Notes: generated from the sequence alone by a model not told the origin. A DNA stretch of 64,000 bases from Dimorphilus gyrociliatus (GCA_904063045.1 CAJFCJ010000025.1:806001-870000), one strand, 5' to 3'; positions 50,898 through 64,000 are shown, counted from the first letter of the stretch. Translations and numbers: made by a program.

Positions 50898-53697
50898 ATG
50901 CAAAGTCCGAGACCTTTTGGTTTATTCGAACTAAGCATCAGGAATATAAGAATTTGCGAATCGTATAATGAAAATTCGGCAAAGGGAGCTAAAATTGCTA
51001 CAATAGGAACGTTGATTACCTTAATTATTGTCTTTACTATTAAGGCTTTGGTCGAAAAAAAGGATTATGTTGAAAATATACCTTTTTTCGTTGCTTTTGG
51101 CATTCTGATAATTATAGTTTTTAAGAAGTTATTCTACGTAAAACTTCGAAATTTATGGAAGAAATACAATGTTTGTAATAAACACAAAAGTTTGAAACTA
51201 TTATCAAAATATTCAAGATGGTTGGTGTTACAGTTTTTCTCAATTATTCCATTTTATCGATTAGACAGTAATACAATCATAAACATCTATTTAATGAATA
51301 TATAAATATTCATTTATTTAATTGTTTAACTTGAATTTCATTACAGGATTATTAACGTTCTCGTTTTAATAGCATCGCTAATCTTTTGTATAGTTGATAC
51401 TAGAAAGGGTGATGGGGAAAGATTAAAACCCCTTGCAGCAATTGTTTGTCTATTTTTAATATCAGTTTTATTATCCAAGGATAGATCCAAGGTAATTTAA
51501 GAATCGTAATTATTTAATTATCTTAAATATATTTACTTTCACACCTTATTAAGTTTGTTTTTATGTTTTTTTGTGCTTCTCTCTCTCTCCTCTCCCTCCT
51601 CTCTCTCCCTCTCTCTCTCTCTCGCTCTTCTGGGCCATCTTTTAATGAATCATATTTAATCGTATAGATTCCATGGGCGATTGTTTTATCGGCCTTTGCT
51701 ACTCAGTTCATTCTGGGATTCATAACTTTAAGATGGAATGTTGGTAAATCAGTTCTTGACTATATCGGGAAAAGAATAACAGACTTTCTAAATTTCGGAA
51801 ATGAGGGTGCTAGGGCCGTATTCGGAGATAAAATGTGGGATCATTGGATGGTTATGCAAGTTTGTTTAGTATTATATAAACACTCCTTTTTTCTTTCAAT
51901 ATTCTTTTTATGTAATTTAAAACAGGCAATGCCAATAGGTATCTACTTTAGCGCATTTATTGCTTTACTAAACTACTGGGGTATATTTCCTATCGTTATC
52001 AAAACTCTTGGATCAGTTATACGCCTATGCTTGGCTAGTTCTACTATAGAGAGTTTCGTAGCTGGTGCTAATATCTTTGTTGGTCCAGTAAGTCTATTTT
52101 TTTTAAGAGAGACGGAGGACATAAAAGACGATGACCGTTAGAGAAACTGTCGAAAAGAGTAATTAATAAAAGTGACTTTTAACTACAGACGGAATCAGTG
52201 GTTGCAATATCTCATACTCTATCTAAGATGACTACTTCTGAATTACATACAATTTTAGCTTGTGGATTTGCAACGCTTTCTGGCGGAACAATGGCAATGT
52301 ATATTTCATTTGGGGTAACTTGCTTATATGTATCATCGATATATAATCTGTTTATAAAATCTTTTATCAGGTTTCGCCTGTTCATATGCTTACTGCAGCG
52401 GTAATGTCAGCTCCAGCGGCGTTGCTTTTTTCCAAGATATTAAGACCGGAAATTGAAAATTCTGTTATTCAGGATAACGACAGCATTAAATTTAAAAAAA
52501 CCGGAGATGTTAACTTTTTGGCTGCTATTTCAAGAGGAGCGGAAAATTTTCTAAAAGTTATGGGTTATTTAGTAGCTAACTTGTTAGCATTCACAGCAGT
52601 TGTTCATGCTCTAAACGCTTTTGTTAGATGGTTTGGTATAAGAGTTGGTGTTCAAATCACCTTTCAAGTACGTATTATGCGAATACTGTTATTCTAATAC
52701 GTTACATAATATATATATATATTAGCATATATAAATTTATACTGTATATACGTTTTATTAATATAATAATAATATATATGTATATGTATATTCAACATAT
52801 CCGAAAGATGTCGCTCTAAAAGAACGAAACCAAAACGTTCTTCTTTAGGGGAGATTTCAAAAGATCTACAAAGCTAATTCAACGCAATTCAACGGTCAGA
52901 TAATAAATAGTTGATAGGTACTTGTTTTGTTTTGAACAGAAAATCTACTCGTACATTTTTTATCCATTGGCTTTTCTAATTGGTGTTCCAGCAAAGGATT
53001 GTTTAATTGTGGGTGAGATGATAGGGCAATCGATATTGATGAATTCCTTCTTCTCCTATAAAACTTTGGGTGATCTCATAAAAAATAGACTAGAGGGGAA
53101 AGATCCTCAGATATCGGTAGGCTTGTATACTATTTTTAATGGAAAAAGAAATTTACCGTGTTAAATTAATGTTTAAGTAATTTGTCTTCTCTATTCATTT
53201 TTTATTTCATATAGATAAAAGCAGAAACTGTTGCAACCTACGCAGTTTGTAATTTTGCCAATTTTGGCTCAATCGGTATGAACTTAGGTTCGATAGGAGG
53301 GTTCGCTCCGGAAAAGAGGCCAGTTTTATCGAAAATCGCAATTTCGGCTTTGCTCAGCGGTATTATGGCTTCTCTAATGACGGCTTCTATAGCTGGTAAG
53401 GCAAAATGGTAACGATTATAAATTATAAATAAAGAGAGGTTAATGACCGAATTGTTCATTAGCTTTCTCTTGTATTTATATGATCACTTTTAGATGCACT
53501 CGCAATAAAATCGACTTTTTATATTTCATTCACGAGGTGTTGTATTCTTTAATACGAACGAAATTATTGATAAATAACAACAACTATTTTCATCCTTAAG
53601 TAATGTTATATGTACTGTCACTAGTAGGAGTAATTAGCTCATGTATATCCGATTGATATGTTTTCTTTTAACAGGCCTAGTTACAAATTCCAACTAA
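50898..53697 (+). CDS. Concentrative nucleoside transporter-like protein (SLC28 family)
   Basis: Nine exons: 50898-51220, 51347-51491, 51668-51859, 51926-52087, 52189-52314, 52371-52667, 52940-53116, 53215-53395 and 53675-53697; 541 residues. Family members are plasma-membrane Na+ (or H+)/nucleoside symporters. Conserved stretches: LGFITLRWNVGKSV, AVFGDKMWDHWMVMQ, AMPIGIYFSAFIALLNYWG, SFVAGANIFVGPTES, TSELHTILACGFATLSGG, MSAPAALLFSKILRPE, MGYLVANLLAFTAVVHALNA, FLIGVPAKDCLIVGEMIG and CNFANFGSIGMNLGSIGGFA. Two binding-site motifs are altered: GQTExP reads GPTES, and the NEFVAY motif reads NSFFSY. The first donor (AGATG|GTTGGT) was chosen because it closes phase and aligns with CNT proteins. The last exon adds only seven codons. 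Without that splice, translation stops at 53410-53412, with an AATAAA at 53504-53509. The C-terminus is thus uncertain. Confidence 0.88.
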
Positions 53698-56600
53698 GTT
53701 TCAACGGGCGTGACTCCTCTATCAGTATTTGTGGGAGCATTGACATTTTGATTTTCTCTTTTAATTGATCTTTGATTTTCTAATTCAATGGCTTTTTTGG
53801 CATCTTCTGAGAATTTCTAGAAGATAAGGAAAAAACAAAAAGAAAGGAAATGAAATTGATATTAATTAACATTTCTATTAAGATTAAGTTAGGACAAAAC
53901 AAAAAAAAAGTATTATAAAAACCATAAGAGCCAAACTCATAAAATAAGGTTTGGAATCTCCGTCATTTTCTCTACAATCCAAGCAAAAGCATAGGAATAT
54001 CGTATCAACGGCAATCTGTTGTATTATTTATGCTTTAAATTTACTGCACAATTTTTCCAAGAGAGGTTTCATACTCTTTATACAACTTACATGAAAGATA
54101 TTTAGGAAAACTGATGCAGTTAGATAGGCAAGTATAAAGGCGATAACCAGGGGAAGCCACCAATAGCAAATCTTTTCATTATGCTTGTAGGAAAGAAATT
54201 CAATCAATTATTCTCTTTTCTGTTTAGAAAAGATCATATTCTTCAACCAACAAGTACTTACGTTAAAACCAAATATTCCAATAACTAAAACTGCTACTGC
54301 GACTAATATCTTGCCAACGAATAGAACGAACCAGCCTACTCCATTAATTACTGCCGCTCTTAAAGGATTCTCCAAAAGGAGAGAAAATGCTTTTCCTGCT
54401 CCTTGACAAAAGTTAACTCCCTTCATGGCTGAAAAAGATAATAATCAGAGTATAGATTTATACTATTAAAAATTTATCTAGATAATGGTAATGGAAGAAG
54501 AAGGATATTGAACTAAAGTAAAATACAATTTTGATATGATACTAACCAACCATGATATATGCATTCCTATTTAAGAATTTGATAAACTTTTCGAAACACC
54601 ATAATAAACATTTTAAGCATTTAAAGAAGAAATCGATGCAGAGACCCTTTTTTCCAACAATCCTTTTAATATGGAGATAAGTTATAGGAACATCTAGCTG
54701 TCTATACAAATATATAGTTATTGTATGTTCTACCTCTGTTCTATTTGACGTAATAATATCTGTAAGAATTTTACTATGGCAAGCAATAATGAACCAAAAA
54801 TTGCGCTTCCCAAATGATAGAATATTAAATTTTTCATTGATCTTAAAATAGGCGATTTCAATAGTTTTTTATCTTTAGTGAAATACCATATTGATACACT
54901 GCCAGAATAGACAATAAACTGGCAATCTTTTACGAAAATAAATACCCAAATTGAACCAAACAAGAAACCCCATTTTGAGTAATTTAATATATCATCTTGC
55001 TCATATGAAACGTAATCCGTTAACGTATGCCTTATTGGCTTTCCTATAAGAATAGAATATTGAATGGCATAATTGCATGTGTTCCACCTAACAAATTAAA
55101 ATTGAAAATAACCTGCAGTGAAAACGAAAGTAGCCAAAATAATGAGGCTGATTAGTACTGAAGTTGTTACGATAAAAGACTGTATAATTTAAATAAAAAA
55201 CAAAAACTAAATAAGTAATTATTCATAAATTAGCACAGATTATACAGTATAGCTATATCCATATATTGTAAATATAGAATGTATAAAATATCTGAAATCC
55301 TATACATACTATGTACTATATATAGATATATTCTATATATACAATATGTATATAGTATATACATCTCTACGATTAATGATAAATTATTAATTAACTGACT
55401 ATCAAAGGTAGAAATAGAAGGACGGGCATCTTCCTCAGGGCTTTTCCAGCTTCAGAAAATATTTGAATAAGCTTTACCAAGAAATGTGTATTAGTCATTT
55501 CCTTTTATATACAGTATATATATTATAAGATATTAATAATTTAGGTTACCAGGTAAAGTCTCTTTCTCAAAACGAAAAAGAGTAAAAGTATTATCACAGT
55601 TGCGCAGCTAACAATACAAGGCAAAATTAAATTTTTCTTATCCTTGTGATTCTGATAATATCTAAACCTTGATGAAATATAAAAGAGGTACAAAAAGAAG
55701 GAAAATTGAAAATAAAACAACAATGAAAAGAATAATATGTACCATAAATATCCGGTGAGGGCCATGGAGGAGACGCTTCCTAAAATTATCACTGTATATA
55801 TAAGTATTCTTGCAAGCCAAGCCATTAGGAGCGTTACTAATAATGAAAGGGCTGTAAAATGAATAAAAAACATAAATGTATAAAGGAATCGGATGATTAG
55901 ACTAGAGAAATATATGTATATATATATATAAGCTTGGAATTAACAGTACCTAGACCTATTAGCAATAGCATTAAGAGTGGAAACCAACTGACACGGATAT
56001 CGTTGAGAGCTTCCTATTAAAAAGATTAGACAAGAAAATTTAAGTATATAAAAATTTATTAAAAGACAAAAGAACAAATGCTAACGGAAAGGAATAGAGA
56101 AAAAGTGTATAAAGATTTAACATACAATCTATAAATGTTTTGTTTTTTACTGTTCTTTCAATAACCTTACCAATAAATTTTCAAGAATATCATTTTTCAA
56201 ATTGCAAGCATCCGATAATTTTACCGATACTGATACAGGAAATTTTACTCTTGGAACGCAACGATTCAAGATGTCAATTCTGTTATTCAACAAATAAAAG
56301 GGAAGGAAAACGTTTTTTATAATACATTTACAGTATACGATTTACGTTTCAGTTAAGGGCAAGGGAGGGCATCTATCTTTTTCGCTGTCTCCATTAAATA
56401 TACGAGAATTGTTAACGTCGTATCTGCAAAGGCTACTCTTTGCTTTGAGGGAGAACTTTTTATGGTCTTCAACGTTTGTAATATTTTCAGGACATGTACG
56501 AACGCATACAATAGTTCCAGGAATTTCATCGTAAAATGGAAAGATTGAGCGAAAATTGTAAAAATAGACTTTGCTAAAAGTAAAAGTAATTATTAATTAA

Positions 56601-57112
56601 TTAGTAAGTTTTTTTAATGTTTAAATTAGAAAGGAATTAGTATTCTTTTTTTTCTTTTTTTTGCAATATTTGCTCTTACTTGTATCCTTTTAAGTTAATA
56701 CCGCTAAGCTTATGACCTTTGAATTCTGACCATTTTTCTTCTAAAGGAGTATTATCCACATTGCAAGTGTTACCATAACTATCTTGACCATATATTATTC
56801 TTAAGGGATGACCGTATAAATTTGCTATATAGGCAATATAAGCCTGTAATGTAGGATAGGAAAGAATAACAGGATTATTCAACATTAAATTTAGAGTGAA
56901 TACGAATTAGGTTCAATCCTCTATTAAATATATAGACATTTATACAATTACGTAAGCCTAAGAAAGCTTTAAGAGATTTAAAAAGAATTAACCATTCCTC
57001 CAAGAACACATAGGAATAACAATAGGCATAAAATATCCGTGCACGATCTCTTAGAAACGAAAATAGCTTCATTTTCTGGTTGAACTCTATTGTTTCGTAG
57101 GCTCTTTTGCAT
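53694..57112 (-). CDS. Choline transporter-like protein (SLC44 family)
   Basis: Fourteen exons: 57112-56993, 56843-56680, 56573-56346, 56279-56171, 56013-55950, 55851-55550, 55471-55400, 55179-55113, 55043-54734, 54662-54547, 54428-54262, 54183-54091, 54015-53923 and 53816-53694; 675 residues with every phase closing. SLC44 proteins are multi-pass carriers for choline and related amines in plasma and organelle membranes. Family signatures in order: KRSCTDILCLLLFLCVLGGM (TM1), LRIIYGQDSYGNTC, CVRTCPENI, CVPRVKFPV, EALNDIRVSW, VTLLMAWLARI, LRKRLYLLIQIFSEAGKALR, FIFVKDCQFIVYSGSVSIWY, YHLGSAIFGSLLLAIVKFLQ, EKFIKFLNRNAYIM, GVNFCQGAGKAF, GWFVLFVGKILV and VDTIFLCFCLDCRENDGDSK followed by PYFM. The start is the first ATG before RSCTD. 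The acceptor at 55044 was preferred to a nearer one that would make a 25-nt intron and break the frame. Transcription converges on SLC28. Confidence 0.95.
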
Positions 57113-58359
57113 ATTAAAGTAGATAATTGAATATTGAGTTTTTATTCAATATATATCAAGTGAAATTTTTATATTAAAATCTTCTTTTCGTTGGTTATAT
57201 TGTCATTTTAGTAAGGATACGCCATTACTGCGTTATATTCACATATGTATTGATCTCTATTCATTGTTTATAGTGTTGCCAAGTTCTAGTTGAGGGAAAA
57301 TGGTTATACACTGAATTTTAATCATAACTAGTTTAAAGATTTTGCATAACAAGGTAGAAAAGATAGATATTACCTTTTATCTATAGTTGAATATCTTATT
57401 AATTCTTTTATTTAGTGATTTTGCATTGTTTCTTAAAAGTTATTAATAGTAAAGAAATGATCTATTTACTCTTTCTACTTCATTTGTTGTTTATTTTCAA
57501 ATTTTAAATAAAATACATTATAATTTTTAGTTATAGAATGTTTAAATAATGAATTAGATCAATCTTATTATAAAAAACTCATATTAAATATCATAACTAA
57601 AGACGAATTTACTACTTTGTCCTTTCTTCTTTACAACAGTAAAGAACATTGTAAATTGAGTAACGTCTACCTGCAAGAAAGAAGTATTCACTTCATGTCA
57701 TAGAAAGAATAAAATATCATTTCTAATGTACTTTTAATCAAACTAAGAATCTTTATCTGCATAATAAAAATTATATTAAGCAATAAGGTTATGTAATACT
57801 CCAACAATTCCAACTTTTCATTCATCAATTCATCTATCTATATAAGTAAATTTTCTTTTTTACCTAGACATTGATTTACATATTTAAATCAAGAAATATT
57901 TTGCATTCATCTTTCGTTATTTATATATTATATATAACCCTGTATATACTGTATATATAGCTTTGTACAGATAGCAAATTCTTAACTAATTGTAAGGTTT
58001 AAGAGGCCAAGTGCATCAATTTTATCTGGACAATTTAATATACTAGACGTAACACGTATAGTTTAAATAAAACCATATATCCACTATAGGTATAATATTT
58101 ATTTATATAAGCTTATATAGATTTATAAATCCTTTATAATACTAAATATATAACAAATCCTTTCAAGTAATAATAACCTTTTAATCTTTTGCCCTAATCT
58201 ATTGAAGGTAGTTTAAGAATGATTGTCTAACAGGGTCAGATTCAAGGAGAAAATTTTATTACCAAGGTCGATTATTTCACATTAACGATTTTTATATCAT
58301 ATTTTGTAATTCTTCCAAGTATTTCTAGTGTTAATATAAACATTCTATATATGCGTTTA

Positions 58360-58403
<44 letters not shown>

Positions 58404-61400
58404 CATATGTATGTATAGATATAGATTCTTTATTTTGTAATATAAAAATTGTAGAAACAAAATTATCCTTATACCGTATAGTGTATATAATAAGGTCGAG
58501 AGTACAAAGCTCCTGAAAGAAGTGATATTGCATGGATGAACTTTTTTATCTAATTAAATGGAAGGAAAGCGTGGGAGGACCAGAAAGGACGAGCGAGGAG
58601 AGGAACAGCAAGAGAGAGAGAGAGAGAGAGTGGGGGAGTGTGGTTTAAAGGCAGAACGGAAGACAAATTAGAAACAACTAAGAATTTATCTCTTTCTTTA
58701 ACACCCACACTAACATAAAAATATATTTTCACGGAAACATATATGCATATGCACAACCGCATGCCTTTTAAGTTCTAACAAACTAGGAAGGATATAAGAA
58801 TAATAAACCTTTCTCTCTATTAAATGCTTACTCATAAGAATCTCTTTCTAACTTATTTACGGAAGGTTTTGTTAATTTAATTTCATAATTTAAACTTGAT
58901 AACATTGGAAAAAAGTTTTCTTCTTTCATTCTTTCTGCTTTTCTCCATCTTACTGCATTGTTTATAAAAAAGAGGAGTCACACAGACGCAAAGTAATATC
59001 TTCTGTATAAAAAATAAAAGAGTAAGAGTGGAGACAATTGAATTGTAGTTGGTTGTTCGAACAAGGGGAAACCATACGTAATTAGGCTTGTAACTAAAAC
59101 TGTAGAGCCTGTGTTGCACGATAAGGAGATGGAGGAAAGAGAATGAAAGGAGAAAAAAAAATCTTTTAGGGATTTTGTAATGAATGATTGGAGAATTCTA
59201 TGAAGCAAGCTATAAAAAATCATAAGCCACCTAAATATACATTGGACAAATCCTCACAGATTTTAACAGTGTAGTGTAATAAAAAGATAATTCTATAAAA
59301 AGATAATACTTAAGGAATCTATATGACTAAAATCTTGGACTTGAGTATGTAAATTACAAAAAATGAGAGTTAAGTACTTTTCATATCACATCTTCTGTGA
59401 CATATACCAATATATATGTATACATGTATATGTATGTATAAAATCTGTACGTTTTATCTATAAATCTATATGTAATACTGATATATTATACTTTTCTATT
59501 ATATATATATAGATAGATAGATATATATAAACAGTATATGTTATATAGAGTGTACTTTATCTTCCATATAATTCATCTATCAATATTTAATTGTGTTTTT
59601 ATCATAATTTTTGATGGGAATAATTCAATATATTATTATTACTAATAAATAATTTATAACTATTAATCTATAATTTTAAACGCTTATAAATCTTATTATC
59701 AATCAGCTAAAATTAGTTGGTTTGCATTTAATGAGCTGATCTTTTCTATCTTCGATTAATTTTCTCATCATTTATTCTATTTTTAACACCGTTAGAAAAA
59801 CAGAGAGCTAGTGTGTGTGTTCGTCTCTCTTCTATGTGCACGTGTGCTTATCTCTTTATGATAAATATAATTTGGGAAGTTCAAAATATGGCCATCTTAT
59901 TTAATATTTTTGATTTCTAAGCATCGAATAAATCATTACTTTTCTCTTAAATAAATATACCGTAAATTATATAAATAGCTAATGTTAATCGTAAAGATTT
60001 CGTTAAAAAAAAAAACAATATTAGCTTAACGATTGATTACTTTATCTTTAGTTTTCCATTCGTTTACACAATAAAATAATTTCCCTACTTGACCCTGAGA
60101 CGTGTTATATAGAGATTGTGAATATATATAGACAATGTATAATATCTTGTTAGCAATACAAGATAATGAATTTAAAATAGTCTATGTTGTATATGTTAGA
60201 AAACAGAGATTATTTACTTGTTATTCTGTTTCTCTTGTATTTTTGGAAAATTTATCAAAAGAAAAGAAACAGGTTTAAATTGGTGTTTCCACCTCAAGCT
60301 ATTCATAGTCTATTGCTAATCAACGCGCCTGAGGATGCCAACCAATCAGAATTAGAGTTTCGGTAACCCGTACACATTTTACTTTATCCTTTCTTCCGCC
60401 CACTTGGAATTATACACAGAATACTATATATATATATATACTTTGTCTATTGATTACAAACTATGGTAAAGGATAAAAAGACTATTTATCTAAAAAGTGA
60501 CCTATTAATTAAACAAATACTATTTTTTATCAAACAGGAGAAAGCGAAATAAATACACTTTCAACTTTTCTTGTTGTAATTCATTATGTTAGATAGTAAT
60601 ATAACAGTACATTATATATTACATACTTTTATTACTCCTTTGTTATTCTATATACTGTAGTATTATATTGTATATCTTCTGTAAAGTAGGTTATGCAACA
60701 TACTCTGTTTAGAATTTCATCCAAATAGTAAGTGAATAGGTAATATACTGTATTTCCTATATGTAGCTGTGATTGCTTTCTCTATAGAGCTTAACAATCA
60801 TACGAAAAGGAAATATCAGTTTTATATTTCCTAGAAAAGCTCAATGTTTAGAAGAGGGAAATTTTATAATTCACACTCTTATATTTCAAATAATTAATAG
60901 CTGTCCAGTGAGGGAAATGCTACTCTTTTAAATGTCCTTGACTAATTTTTTTCATGTGTTGTCTGTTTGAAGAATTTGCGGTTCAATATCCTTAAGAAGT
61001 GCGTCATCTAAAAGGGCAATTAATGAAACTCTAGTATGTAGAGTATATATTGTATACAGAAATGGAAAGCGTATTTCTTTTCTCTTATCTCCAAAGGCTA
61101 TGAGGTTTATGTTAGTTTAGAAGATGAAGTTTAATTATTGACCGATTTATTTAGAATCAACCAAGAATACAGTTATATATATACATCCCCTTTTTAAATG
61201 ATATCGTCGTTATTACTGTAGAAAGAGATTTTATAAAAGACTAGTAGGATAATACTGATAATAGTGCCGATTAAACAGAGCTATCTATTAAACAAGAAAT
61301 GATGTACAGAGAATCGATGATTCGGCAATTTCCGTTTAAAAATCGTAATTATTCATCACGTAATTCGGTCAGTTATGTTCTATTGATTATTCCTTATTAT

Positions 61401-64000
61401 TGATAAGGAAAAAAAACAAAGAGAAACTATTTATACTTCATTTTATACTTTATTCGTTTTATTGAAAAATATTCCATGTACCTTTTATGTAAAGGTAAAC
61501 TATAAACGTCCGCAATGATTTCATTTCGTTCCTTTATACTCTTATAATCGATTCCATAGAAAATCTAATTAATGACTTAGCATAAATTTTAGCTTCTTAT
61601 ATTTGAGTTTTTTATACCTATGATGTCTTTGAGATTTTTCCCTTTTATTCCTTTCCCATCTAACTTCTCTAGGTTGATTTCGATTAACTCTACATAGAAC
61701 TAAGTGAGCGAATGACTGAGCGAGTGAGCGAGTGAGTGAGTGAGAGTGAGAGAGAGAGTGAGAGAGTAAGTAAGTAAGTAAGCGAGTGAGTGAAGGAGAG
61801 ACAGATAGATAGATAGAGAGAGAGGGGGGAGACAATTGATTTATTCAATTATTGTTATTTATATGTAATATGAAATACTTCTAATGGTTTGTTTATGTCA
61901 AGATAAAAACCATACATAGGGTTTACTAAAACTGAATATCCTATTTTTTGTCTGCATCATTTCCCCACAGGGAAAGCTATACATAGAGCTCTGACTAAAG
62001 ATTAACTCTACTAATAATTAATAACTCTCTTTCGTCTACAATCGTCTTGAAAAGTAAAATTTTTCTCTATATTGTATAAACATTCACGAAATATTAATTG
62101 TCTTCATTTAATTTCTCATTTGTTGATTTGCTAATTTCGAGTATTGCGTTAAGAGCAAATTACAAGACAATTAACTTTATCCCATTAATATACTTATTTT
62201 TTTTAACTTAAACGACCGTGGTGCCACCTATTAATCATTCTTTTTTTAATATTCTATTTTGAGAGTAATTAGCCACTTGACTATACCTTTTTTTTTCCTT
62301 TAATAACAGCATTTCAGATAAAATATTTAAGAGTTGTTTTTATCACCTACTAAGCTTGTTTACCCCTTTCTGATATATATCTATCAATTTATCTGTTTAT
62401 CTATTTATCTTGCATATTTACACTATTCCCTTTTCCTATTATTTTTAAAAACTCTAACGATTGCTTACTGTTATACTTTGAATCCTAAGTCTTATTCATA
62501 GAAATATCTAAATCTAGTTAAATTACTGTTATAATTAAAATATTATTATTATGACAAGTAATAGCGATAATAACGATAATAAACCTAAATCTGTTAGATT
62601 AAAAAATTTTTCTCAAAGGATTGATTTATTTGTGAAAAATTAATCTCTATAAAGTTTCATTAATAGAATCAGGTTTTTTTCCTTTTAACATCAAAGTGGA
62701 CTGTTTTGATGAAAATGTAATTTATAACTACGCAGGTTTTTTTTTCTCCAGTTATTTAAAACGAACTCTTACGTTGTTTGTCAAACTTTAATATGGTTAA
62801 GAATATCATTGTTTTGTATTATAGTCTGAAATTATTTATAATTTCAATTTTAATTAACAGTCTAGAAATTGTGTGATAGACAGAAGAGTAGCTAACAAGA
62901 AGGCAAACTGAGAAAGGTTGACGAGATGCTACTTAGTTTTTTTGCGTTTAAAAAAAGATATAGAAAATGAGGAGGTGTGGAACGAAACTATAAAGAGAAA
63001 ACCAAGAGTAGGAAGTTGGTGGGTAGGTAGATAGTCAGGTAGATGTGTATAGAGTATATTAGGCACCTAGGTATCTAGGTAGCTAAGGAAGAGAAGAAGT
63101 GTGTATATTTTAAGTAATTGAATAATAAAATAGGTTTAATAAATTCTCTCTTTCTCTACCCATGCATAAAGATAAGTCTTTTATTCCTTAGTATATACTG
63201 CAACAGATTCTTTAAAAATTTTAATAATAAGATAAAACTCTTTTAAATTATTAAGTTAAAATGATGCTCTATCGGTGAGAAATAAGATGAGAGAAAATAG
63301 AGAAAAAAAGCATTGATTTCTTTCTCTTTACCATCAGTCTTTACTAATTATATTCTATCAAAAAAAAGAGAAAAATTTGGCTTTGTATACAGGAAATGGA
63401 ATTAAAAAATATATAATTCTCTAGTCCTCGAGTTAAACAGTCTTAAGGCAGTATTATATTTTTTTGCCTTAGCAGGAAATTGATATTTTCAAAAATCCAT
63501 TCTTTCAATTCAATTACCCCTCTTACAACAACACATTAAGTTCTAATTGAATCATTCTTTTATGAAAGCCTACTTTGTTTATTATAAGAGGATACTCTTA
63601 AAAGATAGTAAAAACGTTACTTTCTTTATCAATGATTTTAATAGTAAAAACGAAACTAATATAATTTTACAAGAATGGAAGTAAAGAGAATAAAAGAATG
63701 AATGAATGATCGATTGATTTAGTGAGTGAGTGAGTGAGTGAGTGATTGAGAAAAAAAAAACAACAACAAACGTTAAATTAGAAAAAGTATTAATCATGCA
63801 AACTGTTTGATTTATCATATTTATAAAAAGCACTAAATTCCCTTTCAACAACCAAGTTTTTCGTTAGCAAATATTTTCAGTTTAACTAATTAAAGTCACG
63901 ACAAATTAATAAGTAAAAGTAAAAGAGTTAAATGCGCTTAATAAAAATATTAATCTTTTTCCATGTATAACTAACTGCGTGCGGTAAATACATTTCTTCT
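57113..64000. other. Gene-poor AT-rich region (6.9 kb)
   Basis: No exon, RNA gene or mobile element was recognised on either strand. It holds (AT)n runs (about 58363-58406), GA and GAGT-type microsatellites (about 58611-58630, 61705-61800 and 63718-63746), and copies of the ATACTGTAT motif (for example 57944-57957). The open frames at 58550-58762, 61569-61835 and 63582-63851 are repeat-driven Ser/Leu/His runs. The window may end inside an intron or an intergenic spacer. Confidence 0.5.
61705..61800. repeat. Degenerate (GAGT/GAGA)n microsatellite
   Basis: Alternating GAGT, GAGC, GAGA and TAAG units over about 95 nt. A cleaner (GAGT)n run recurs at 63718-63746. Confidence 0.85.

Noticed and set aside
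55087-55111. A 25-nt intron in the SLC44 gene
   Set aside because: Too short compared with all other introns here, and the spliced frame reaches a stop; the next acceptor gives an ordinary 69-nt intron with conserved protein sequence.
58550-63851. Short open frames in the right-hand gene-poor region
   Set aside because: Driven by GA, GAGT and AT repeats or plain AT-rich sequence; none shows a domain.

Overview
The window is nuclear DNA of an invertebrate animal. It is strongly AT-rich, genes are split by short GT-AG introns (mostly 55-130 nt), and the products are typically metazoan: synapsin, a dopamine-type SLC6 transporter, rhodopsin-like receptors, SLC28 and SLC44 carriers, and a kringle/sushi/EGF mosaic. 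The small introns and tight spacing of several genes would suit a compact spiralian genome such as a small annelid, but that is an inference. Exon models were built by hand from reading frame, splice-site consensus and intron phase. All phases close for synapsin, the WD-repeat gene, the C2 gene, the SLC6, SLC28 and SLC44 genes and the two paired receptors; for the WD-repeat gene one exon end was chosen to make this so.

Layout. 1-3131 (minus): the first about 820 residues of a secreted mosaic protein, cut by the window edge. 5269-7173 (plus): intronless DUF229 (sulfatase-like) type II membrane protein. 7995-14246 (minus): complete six-exon synapsin with a polyglutamine tract. 15734-24887 (minus): a 26-exon WD-repeat protein of about 1730 residues, possibly ciliary. 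26210-29142 (minus): a short C2-domain protein followed by a Dbl-homology-like region. 29143-38324: a long gene-poor stretch. 38325-39425 (plus): orphan class A receptor. 40549-44902 (plus): dopamine transporter. 47921-48974 and 49529-50606 (plus): tandem paralogous receptors. 50898-53697 (plus): concentrative nucleoside transporter-like protein (SLC28). 53694-57112 (minus): choline transporter-like protein (SLC44), convergent with SLC28. 57113-64000: no gene recognised.

Synapsin and the dopamine transporter are neuronal genes; the receptors may be too. No operon-like logic or mobile element was recognised. The most notable points are an excess of perfect CRE palindromes around the synapsin, WD-repeat and C2 genes; a dispersed ATACTGTAT-type motif in non-coding DNA; an SLC28 protein that has lost two substrate-contacting residues; the C2/DH-like protein with no visible PH domain; and the possible stop-to-stop overlap of SLC28 and SLC44.
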